Source: Flagellimonas amoyensis
Lineage (GTDB): Bacteria; Bacteroidota; Bacteroidia; Flavobacteriales; Flavobacteriaceae
Reading direction: 5' to 3'
Length of the DNA: 64,000 nucleotides
Assembly (NCBI RefSeq): GCF_003058265.1
Contig: NZ_QBUK01000004.1
Span: 248,001-312,000 of the forward strand
The notes beneath the pieces are model-generated. The model was given only the letters and a program-made list of their open reading frames with translations, did no database searches and had not been told where the DNA came from. The translations under genes were made by a program, and so were the position numbers. Positions 57,867 through 64,000 of this stretch are shown one piece after another (positions within the stretch are counted from its first letter, which is position 1; every line of letters begins with the position of its first letter).

Positions 57867-59321
57867 TCACTCCACTTCCTTCAACACAATGGTGGAATCC
57901 CGCAATCGTATTTTTAGCCAAGCGTGCATTTTTTTGATGTCGGCCTGTTTTTGGGCATTTTGGGCGCCTTGCTTCCATTTCACCTCGAAGACCGGCACCG
58001 TGTCCAATTTCTTAAAATCGGTCTGGATCTGATACGAAAATCCCAATCTCTCAATGTTGCCATAATTGGCCCTGGCCTCGGCACTGACATCCTTGAAAGG
58101 GACTTGTTTGCCCATGGTCTTTGTCAAAATGGACACTTCCTCTTCCAATAGCCTGATTTGTTCATCCTTGTTCAGCAGATCTACCTTGTTCCTTTCATAG
58201 AGTTCGCTCACAAAATTGAATTTCTCTTGAGAATCGTCCTTACCCCCTTGAATAACATGGAGTTCAGCATCCTTCAAACGGGAAAATTGGTTCTTTTGTC
58301 TGCGCCAAGTGTTTATCACATTTTCCGGGATAAGTTCATCTCCCATACAGACCACCTCGATGAGCGAAGATCCATCGTCCACATATTCAATCTTCGTGAG
58401 GTTGTCCACATACCTTCCCGCACCATTGAACTGATAGACTTCGATGGTATCGTCCAAAAATTGCTGTGCCTGTTTTCTAAAAAGAGATTCCTGAAAGACG
58501 TTATAAAAAGTGAAACCCGCAGGGATCATCACCAATATGCCCGTAATGGAAGCCAATCGGGCAATCATGCGCCTTCTTTGGGAATTGGCGTAGCGCACCA
58601 TGGGGAACCGCAAAAACTTGATGACCAAAAAAGTGGCCAGACCAATAAAAATGGTGTTGATGGTGAACAGGTACATGGCGCCTGCCGCATACAAAGGTTT
58701 ACCTATGGCCAGTCCAAAACCTACCGTACAGAGCGGCGGCATCAGTGCGGTGGCAATGGCCACTCCAAAGATCACACTGGCGATGGTCCCTTTCTTGGCT
58801 CGGGCGATCACCAATGCCAGACCACCAAAAAAAGCGATCAGCACATCACGGATATCCGGTTTGGTCCGTGCCAATAGTTCCGAGGATTCATCCCGAAGGG
58901 GAAAAAAGTAGAAGAACAGAAAGGCCGTAACCACGCTCAAGACCACCATTACCGTAAAATTCTTCAGGGATCGTCTCAGCGTATCTATATCGTTGATGGC
59001 CAAAGACAGTCCCATGCCCAAAATAGGCCCCATCAAAGGGGAGATCAACATCGCTCCGATGACCACCGCAGTGGAATTGGCATTCAAACCAATGGAAGCA
59101 ATAAAAATGGAACAGATCAAGATCCAAGAGGTATGCCCCTTAAAGGTGATATCGGCAATAATGGATTCCTTGGTGGCCGCAGCATCCGTATTGGTACGTA
59201 TCTCCAACAGTTCGGAAAGAAACTTCCGGACACTGCCCACAAGCCCCTTGAAATCCTTTTTTACCTCATCCCCACTATCCTGATTGGGGGCAGCCCCTTT
59301 TTCCAATTGATCTTCACTCAT
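57867..59321 (-). CDS. DUF389 membrane protein
   Basis: A 484-residue protein of the DUF389 family (TIGR00341/00271-like). A polar N-terminus of ~60 residues precedes six or so membrane helices (VVIGAMLISPLMGPILGMGL; ATALMPPLCTVGFGLAIGK). The C-terminal ~230 residues are soluble, with a coiled-coil-like part (NKDEQIRLLEEEVSILTKT). The function is unknown. It is 3 bp after manC and last in the sprT-manC run. Confidence 0.88.
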   Translation of the reverse strand: MSEDQLEKGAAPNQDSGDEVKKDFKGLVGSVRKFLSELLEIRTNTDAAATKESIIADITFKGHTSWILICSIFIASIGLNANSTAVVIGAMLISPLMGPILGMGLSLAINDIDTLRRSLKNFTVMVVLSVVTAFLFFYFFPLRDESSELLARTKPDIRDVLIAFFGGLALVIARAKKGTIASVIFGVAIATALMPPLCTVGFGLAIGKPLYAAGAMYLFTINTIFIGLATFLVIKFLRFPMVRYANSQRRRMIARLASITGILVMIPAGFTFYNVFQESLFRKQAQQFLDDTIEVYQFNGAGRYVDNLTKIEYVDDGSSLIEVVCMGDELIPENVINTWRRQKNQFSRLKDAELHVIQGGKDDSQEKFNFVSELYERNKVDLLNKDEQIRLLEEEVSILTKTMGKQVPFKDVSAEARANYGNIERLGFSYQIQTDFKKLDTVPVFEVKWKQGAQNAQKQADIKKMHAWLKIRLRDSTIVLKEVE

Positions 59322-59324
59322 ATA

Positions 59325-60404
59325 TTATGCAAACTCGTCGCCAAATGTTTCCTTTACTTGGCCCAATACTTTTTTGATGTCCTGTTGTTTGGACTTGGGG
59401 TAGATCAGCAAGACCTCTTCCTTGTCCACGATGATATAATCCTCCAGGCCGTCCACCACGACAATTTTCCCCTTTGGGGAACGGATCATGTTGCCCTTGG
59501 CATTTTCCAGAACAACACTGGCGTTGACCACGGCATTGCCCGAGGGATCTTTGTCCAATTTGTCATACAATGCTCCCCATGTTCCCAAATCGTTCCAGTC
59601 AAAAGAAGCAGGAAGTGTGTAAATGGAACTGGACTGTTCCAAGATAGCATAATCTATTGATATGTTTTCCGCCTTGGCATAATTCTCTTGGATGAACCCC
59701 TTCTCTTCCCCCGTATTATAGCAGGAAATCCCCTTTCCAAAAAGTTCGTACTGGCTAGGTTGATAGCTTTTGAACGCATCCACTATGGTCTGTACGCTCC
59801 ACATAAAAATACCAGCGTTCCAAAGGAAATTGCCCTGGGCCAAAAATTCCTTTGCCGTCTCATAATCAGGTTTTTCCCTAAACTGGGACACGGTTTTGAG
59901 CTTTTCGTCACTTCCTTTTTCAAATTCGATGTACCCGAAACCTGTATTGGGGAATGTGGGTTGGATGCCCAACGTACAAAGCACGCTTTCTTTCTCACAT
60001 TTGTCAAAACATGCGGTCACATCCTTTTCAAAAGCCTCCTCATCCTCGATCCAGTGATCACTGGGTGCCACGATCATCACAGCATTGGGGTTCATCTTTT
60101 GTATTTTCAAGGATGCATAGAGAATGCAGGGGGCCGTGTTGCGCATGGCCGGTTCCAAAACCACCTGATCCGGTTTTACCTTTGGTAATTGTTCCAACAC
60201 CAAGTCATTGTAGCGTTCATTGGTCAAAATCAATATGTTCTCTGTTGGGATGAACTTGTTCAACCTATCAAATGTCTTTTGGATCAATGTCTTTCCTGTT
60301 CCCAACATATCGTGGAACTGTTTGGGGTTGGCAGTAGTGCTTACAGGCCAAAATCGGGATCCTACTCCTCCTGCCATGAGAACGGCGTAATAATTCTTGT
60401 TCAT
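59325..60404 (-). CDS. manC: Mannose-1-phosphate guanylyltransferase
   Basis: Makes GDP-mannose from mannose-1-phosphate and GTP for glycan synthesis. The 359 residues form only the nucleotidyltransferase domain, without the isomerase domain of bifunctional enzymes. MAGGVGSRFWPVSTTANPK (~11-29) is the signature, with APSDHWIEDEEAF, FREKPDYETAKEFL and GNFLWNAGIFMW. It is 14 bp after the SprT-like gene. Confidence 0.94.
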   Translation of the reverse strand: MNKNYYAVLMAGGVGSRFWPVSTTANPKQFHDMLGTGKTLIQKTFDRLNKFIPTENILILTNERYNDLVLEQLPKVKPDQVVLEPAMRNTAPCILYASLKIQKMNPNAVMIVAPSDHWIEDEEAFEKDVTACFDKCEKESVLCTLGIQPTFPNTGFGYIEFEKGSDEKLKTVSQFREKPDYETAKEFLAQGNFLWNAGIFMWSVQTIVDAFKSYQPSQYELFGKGISCYNTGEEKGFIQENYAKAENISIDYAILEQSSSIYTLPASFDWNDLGTWGALYDKLDKDPSGNAVVNASVVLENAKGNMIRSPKGKIVVVDGLEDYIIVDKEEVLLIYPKSKQQDIKKVLGQVKETFGDEFA

Positions 60405-60418
60405 TTGTCTTGTTGCTT

Positions 60419-61042
60419 TTACATTGATGGCCCTTCAGGTCTATCTCGGACCAACTCTACTTCCGCATTGGGTTGGAACAAATATAACCTGCCCGTGGAC
60501 AATTCCACACATTCATATCGTTTCACTTTTTTGTCTCCTTTTTTGAACAACCTACCGTTGTAAAGCCTAAAAATACTACCCTTAGGCAATTCATAAACGT
60601 AGCTTCCCTTCCTTTCCTCCTCATCAAAGGCCTTCAGTGCAATGGACAAACGGGCATCCGTACTGCTGCTTGCCTTTGGGTTCTTGAAGTGGTTCGCAAT
60701 GATAGGCAATAATTGGGACGGAAACACCTCTGGTCGGATGAACGGAACCATTAGATGTTGAAAGGTACGTTTCCACTCCACACCATGGGGCAAGATTCGG
60801 CGACCATATTGTTCAAAGGCCACCAAATGCGCAATTTCGTGAATGAGCGTGATCAGAAATCGGTATTTGTTCAATGATGCGTTCACCGTGATCATGTGCA
60901 GACCGTTGGGCAACCTACGGTAATCGCCATGGCGGGTGACCCTATGGTTCACGACCTTCAGGTGCACTCCATGGGTCTTGATAAGTTCAAAACATGGGGG
61001 CACTGCCCGTTCTGGCAAATATTTTTGAAGGGTGGTGTTCAC
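60419..61042 (-). CDS. SprT-like zinc metalloprotease-domain protein, GTG start
   Basis: A 207-residue SprT-like protein with the zinc motif HEIAH (in LITLIHEIAHLVAFEQYG, ~60-77). A DNA-protein-crosslink protease role is known for the eukaryotic Spartan relatives, but not for this group. The start is GTG 61042 (reads MNTTLQKYLPERAV), as no in-frame ATG fits. A TACCTTTG element ends five bases upstream, implying a leaderless or near-leaderless mRNA. It heads the manC/DUF389 run. Confidence 0.88.
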   Translation of the reverse strand: MNTTLQKYLPERAVPPCFELIKTHGVHLKVVNHRVTRHGDYRRLPNGLHMITVNASLNKYRFLITLIHEIAHLVAFEQYGRRILPHGVEWKRTFQHLMVPFIRPEVFPSQLLPIIANHFKNPKASSSTDARLSIALKAFDEEERKGSYVYELPKGSIFRLYNGRLFKKGDKKVKRYECVELSTGRLYLFQPNAEVELVRDRPEGPSM

Positions 61043-61047
61043 TGTAA

Positions 61048-61055
61048 CAAAGGTA
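61048..61055 (-). promoter_or_regulatory. -7 element of the SprT-like gene promoter
   Basis: TACCTTTG on the minus strand, a perfect TAnnTTTG. The GTG start codon begins only 5 bp after it, about where transcription should begin. No TTTG is present at -33. Confidence 0.55.
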
Positions 61056-61091
61056 CATTTTAAGTCTGGACTACCACTTTCAGAATTATTG

Positions 61092-61769
61092 CTATGGCGT
61101 ACTATTGCTCACCTGAAGCAACTTCCCGTTGTACAGCTTTTGCCCGGTCAAGGCAAACTCCTTGATATACGTGGCCATTTCCAGAGCGGTCACGGGTGCC
61201 TGATAGCCCGGAAAAGCTTCTTCCAACATTTCGGTCTGCACAGCGCCCAAGGCCAATACATTAAAACTGGGGCCGGTTTCCTTGAACTCCTCTGCCCAAA
61301 GCTCCGTCAAGGTGATGACCGCCCCTTTACTGGAACTGTAGGCCGATAGTCCTGGAAACTTAACACTCCCTTGCACGCCACCCATGGAACTGATGGTGAC
61401 CACATGGCCCTTTTTGCCCATTTTGGGCAGGACGGTCTTGGTCATTTCCGCAACACCGAACACGTTTACTTTGTAAACGTCCTCAAATTCCTTGGGGGTA
61501 ATCTCCAAAAAAGGTTTGTTGAGCAAGCGGCCCGCATTGTTGATGAGCACGTCCACAGTATCCCATTCCCCCAAAAAATCCTTTAGCTTTTCATAATCCT
61601 TGGTTTCCCCCAAGTCGAATGAAAAAGCATGGACATTGGGGAGTTTTAAGCCTTGGATAGGTATGGCATTTCGGGATAGGGACAACACCCTGTGGCCTTC
61701 TTCGGCAAAAAGTTGCACCAATTCAAAACCGATGCCCCTACTGGTCCCCGTTATAATAATGTTCGCCAT
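61092..61769 (-). CDS. SDR-family oxidoreductase
   Basis: Classical short-chain dehydrogenase/reductase, 225 residues starting at ATG 61769 (MANIIITGTSRGIGFEL); an in-frame extension of 14 codons is not family-like. The cofactor loop is GTSRGIG, LINNAGRLLN contains NNAG, and the catalytic Tyr-Lys is in LSAYSSSKGAVIT. Unlike the SDR at 33972, its active site is complete. Substrate unknown. It sits 78 bp downstream of the M28 peptidase gene. Confidence 0.9.
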   Translation of the reverse strand: MANIIITGTSRGIGFELVQLFAEEGHRVLSLSRNAIPIQGLKLPNVHAFSFDLGETKDYEKLKDFLGEWDTVDVLINNAGRLLNKPFLEITPKEFEDVYKVNVFGVAEMTKTVLPKMGKKGHVVTISSMGGVQGSVKFPGLSAYSSSKGAVITLTELWAEEFKETGPSFNVLALGAVQTEMLEEAFPGYQAPVTALEMATYIKEFALTGQKLYNGKLLQVSNSTP

Positions 61770-61847
61770 GGCAGATGCTATTTGTTCATTTTGGGAACTG
61801 AAGATTCCCATCCACTTCTATGCGCCCCTCGGAGTGACAACGCTATA

Positions 61848-62840
61848 TTATTTTTTCTGGATTTCCTGTGTTGGTGCATTCGCAATGCCTTCCAACACGG
61901 GTATGGTCTTGTTCACCAAGGTGGCCATGTGTGCAAAATCCATGATACTCGCCTCATCGCCCACTTTGTGGTAATGGTCAAAATTGGTAAAATCGAAGGT
62001 GCAGAAAGTGTGTGAGGGCACACCGAATTCTTGATAGAATGCATAATTGTCCGACCGCTGGAACAGGTTATATTCCTTGGCCGTTGGCAAAAATCCGACC
62101 AGGTTTTCCTTAGCATATTTGTTGCTCACTTCGGCCAGGTTGGACATATCGTATCCCGTGATGTACATAAAATAATCCTTTCCCTGCAAGGGTACCCCTG
62201 TCATTTCAAAATTGAGCATAGCATACAGGTTCAGCCCTTGCTCCTTGAGCTTTTTGGCCAAATGCTTGGACCCCAACAGTCCCTTTTCCTCAGCACTGAA
62301 AAGGGCAAAGATCAAAGTCCGCTTATTGGTTTTCCGGGTTCCAAAATATCGGGCAAACTCCATTACCGTGCTGGTACCTGAAGCATTGTCATTGGCCCCG
62401 TTGGCTATGTCGTCACCGTTCTCTGCTTTCACGACACCGATATGGTCATAATGTGCCCCGATAACGATATATTCATTCTTCAATGCAGGGTCACTGCCTT
62501 CCACAATTCCCACAACGTTAAAAGATGGTTTCTCAAAATTGGAAAGGGTATCCCTATATGTTTCAAAATAGGGCACCACTCCATTGGACTTGAAATGGTT
62601 CTCAATATATTTTGCGGCCATCTCTATTCCTTCACTACCAGAGTCCCGGCCCTTCAGTTCATCGGAAGCCAAATAGTTCATTATTTTCCCAACACGTTCC
62701 GCATTGGTAAATGTCCCTGCTGCTTCTTTTTTGGTCGCCGTTGCTCTTGATTTTTCACCCAAGGTTGTGGTCTGTTCAATTTTGCTCGAACCACAGGTCA
62801 TCATCAATAGGGCAGTAAAGGCATATAGGATAGTCTTCAT
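61848..62840 (-). CDS. M28-family zinc peptidase lipoprotein
   Basis: Aminopeptidase-like M28 metallopeptidase, 330 residues from ATG 62840, with a lipoprotein signal ending MMTC (Cys16). Zinc-site motifs are IGAHYDHIGVVK, GANDNASGTSTVMEFA, LFSAEEKGLLGS and the final His in FDHYHKVGDEASIMDF. It should act in the periplasm or at the outer membrane on peptides. The start lies about 29 bp from the E2-gene terminator; TATCTTTA there may be its -7 element. Confidence 0.9.
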   Translation of the reverse strand: MKTILYAFTALLMMTCGSSKIEQTTTLGEKSRATATKKEAAGTFTNAERVGKIMNYLASDELKGRDSGSEGIEMAAKYIENHFKSNGVVPYFETYRDTLSNFEKPSFNVVGIVEGSDPALKNEYIVIGAHYDHIGVVKAENGDDIANGANDNASGTSTVMEFARYFGTRKTNKRTLIFALFSAEEKGLLGSKHLAKKLKEQGLNLYAMLNFEMTGVPLQGKDYFMYITGYDMSNLAEVSNKYAKENLVGFLPTAKEYNLFQRSDNYAFYQEFGVPSHTFCTFDFTNFDHYHKVGDEASIMDFAHMATLVNKTIPVLEGIANAPTQEIQKK

Positions 62841-62868
62841 GTTTTTGTTTTTAGTATTTTCTAAAGAT

Positions 62869-62897
62869 AAAAAAAGCATCCTTATAAGGATGCTTTT
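62869..62897 (-). terminator. Intrinsic terminator of the E2 (pdhC/aceF) operon
   Basis: An 18-bp perfect palindrome GCATCCTTATAAGGATGC (62876-62893) is followed, in the minus-strand direction, by seven T. It lies 54 bp after the E2 stop. The A/T runs on both sides could allow bidirectional action, but only one direction has genes to stop. Confidence 0.9.
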
Positions 62898-62919
62898 AAA
62901 TCATATGTTCTCTGTTTCC

Positions 62920-62936
62920 CTTCGACTTCGCTCAGG
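62920..62936. repeat. Dispersed repeat-like sequence related to 35249-35321
   Basis: CTTCGACTTCGCTCAGG, sharing the TCGACT-CGCTC core with the inverted repeat at 35301-35312. It sits in the short gap between the E2 stop and its terminator. Confidence 0.5.
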
Positions 62937-62947
62937 AACCTTTAAGA

Positions 62948-64000
62948 TCAGGCCAACATGGTCACTGGGTTTTCCAAATAGGCTCTCAATGTCTGCAGGA
63001 ACTGTGCCCCTACTGCACCATCCACTGTCCTGTGATCACAGGCCAAGGTCACCTTCATGGTATTGCCCACGACGATCTGTCCATTCTTGACCACGGGTTT
63101 TTCCACGATGGCCCCTACGGACAATATGGCCGAGTTGGGTTTGTTGATGATGGATGTGAACTCCTGGATACCGAACATTCCCAAGTTGGAAACCGTAAAG
63201 GTACTTCCTTCCATTTCATCGAGCTTGATCTTCTTGGCCCTGGCCCTTCCTGCCAAATCCTTTACAGCTGCACCTAGTTGGGTCAGTGTAAGTTGGTCGG
63301 CAAACTTGATCACGGGCACTACAAGACCTTCATCCACTGCCACGGCCACTCCCATATGGATGTGACCCTTGTATATGGTGGCCTCATCGGTCCAAGTGGT
63401 GTTTACTTGCGGATGCTTTTTCAATGCCATGGCACATGCCTTCAACACCATATCGTTGAAAGACACTTTGGTATCAGGCAGATTGTTGATCTGCTCTCTT
63501 GATGCCTTGGCATTGTCCATATCCACCTCTATGGTCAAATAAAAGTGAGGTGCGGTAAATTTGGATGCGCTCAAGCTCTTGGTGATGGCCTTGCGCATTG
63601 GGGAATTTTTCACCTCCTCGAAGCTTTCCTCGCCAACTGGCAAATTGATAGGCGCCACTGGAGCCGCTTTTTCCGCTGTCTTTTCGACAGCTGGTGAAGT
63701 GGTTTGCGAAGGTGTAAAGTTCTCAATGTCCTTTTTCACGATTCGCCCATGGTCTCCACTACCTTTAACATCAGACAGGTTGATTCCTTTTTCACTGGCA
63801 ATCTTCTTCGCCAAAGGCGATGCCAAGATACGGTTGCCATCCTGTGAAGTAGTTGTGGCCTCAACAGTCTCTGTTTTTTCGGCCTTTGGTTTCTCTTCTT
63901 CTGTTTTTTCAGCTTTAGGGGCACTGCCACCACCTGCTTGGGCTTTCAATACGGCATCCACATCGGTTCCTGCTGGGCCGATGATGGCCAAAAGCGAATC
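62948..64000 (-). CDS. Dihydrolipoamide acetyltransferase (E2), 5' end beyond window
   Basis: E2 core of a 2-oxo-acid (most likely pyruvate) dehydrogenase complex. The frame is open to the window edge, where it reads DSLLAIIGPAG, the end of a lipoyl domain; the upstream lipoyl part and start are outside. Then come an Ala/Lys/Glu-rich linker (~20-50 of the visible part), the E1/E3-binding domain (SPLAKKIASEKGINLSDV, GRIVKKDIENF), and the catalytic domain ending with ACDHRTVDGAVGAQFLQTL, whose His and Asp are catalytic. The 350 visible residues end at TGA 62950-62948. The E1 genes should lie to the right. Confidence 0.93.
   Translation of the reverse strand, partial: DSLLAIIGPAGTDVDAVLKAQAGGGSAPKAEKTEEEKPKAEKTETVEATTTSQDGNRILASPLAKKIASEKGINLSDVKGSGDHGRIVKKDIENFTPSQTTSPAVEKTAEKAAPVAPINLPVGEESFEEVKNSPMRKAITKSLSASKFTAPHFYLTIEVDMDNAKASREQINNLPDTKVSFNDMVLKACAMALKKHPQVNTTWTDEATIYKGHIHMGVAVAVDEGLVVPVIKFADQLTLTQLGAAVKDLAGRARAKKIKLDEMEGSTFTVSNLGMFGIQEFTSIINKPNSAILSVGAIVEKPVVKNGQIVVGNTMKVTLACDHRTVDGAVGAQFLQTLRAYLENPVTMLA

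Noticed and set aside
61815-61845. Possible third copy of a dispersed repeat (GTCACTCCGAG-like) between the SDR and M28 genes.
   Set aside because: Only about a dozen bases resemble the known flavobacterial repeat style, with no inverted partner; not enough to call.

Overview
The window is a chromosomal stretch from a marine-type member of the Bacteroidota, almost certainly family Flavobacteriaceae and probably close to Muricauda/Flagellimonas. The evidence is a SusC/SusD pair, a type IX secretion C-terminal sorting domain, the Bacteroidota promoter form TTTG-N19-TAnnTTTG before several genes, near absence of Shine-Dalgarno sequences, a LytTR/LytS-type regulator pair, and an HPRT-adenylate kinase fusion that I know mainly from flavobacteria. 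The genus is inferred. No phage, plasmid, insertion sequence, CRISPR array, tRNA or rRNA was found.

Region 1 (1-16951, minus strand) is one 32-gene translation block read leftward: rpsL-rpsG-fusA, then the S10, spc and alpha clusters to rpoA and a truncated rplQ. Genes are mostly 1-21 bp apart. A textbook Bacteroidota promoter precedes rpsL. Three spacers are longer: rpsJ/rplC (210 bp, with a terminator-like hairpin and a possible alternative fold), rpsM/rpsK (101 bp) and rpsK/rpsD (104 bp). Neither adk nor map lies between secY and infA. The rpmJ and rpmD genes are short and easily missed.

Region 2 (16952-23008) is a 516-bp divergent intergenic stretch with a (TA)13 tract, then a susC-susD-lipoprotein operon closed by a strong terminator. 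No glycoside hydrolase, sulfatase or regulator accompanies it.

Region 3 (23009-49040) is mostly housekeeping: rlmB, a rhomboid protease, rarA; a six-gene leftward run (radC, polysaccharide-deacetylase-like, HAD phosphatase, lipoprotein, DUF5723 protein, secreted protein); mpl; cupin-SDR; a DoxX protein; a LytS/LytTR system; obgE; hpt-adk divergent from purK-purE; an M3 peptidase; an ECF sigma with a small zinc-finger partner; a UbiA-like membrane protein; gcvP.

Region 4 (49041-64000) is more accessory: a KAS III-like enzyme, a methyltransferase and a GT2 glycosyltransferase (the last two with duplicated upstream DNA); a large secreted protein with an N-formylglutamate-amidohydrolase-like domain, eight 43-residue acidic repeats, a (Pro-Glu)17 linker and a T9SS tail; a PafA-like phosphatase; an MlaE/MlaF-type transporter core; sprT-manC-DUF389; an SDR; an M28 peptidase lipoprotein; and the 3' part of the pyruvate dehydrogenase E2 gene.

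Most noteworthy are the repeat-rich T9SS protein, the attenuator-like spacer in the S10 operon, the HPRT-Adk fusion with a TTG start, the near-leaderless GTG start of the SprT gene, the deacetylase-like protein apparently lacking metal ligands, and the paired upstream repeats. No wholly new multi-gene system could be shown from the sequence alone.
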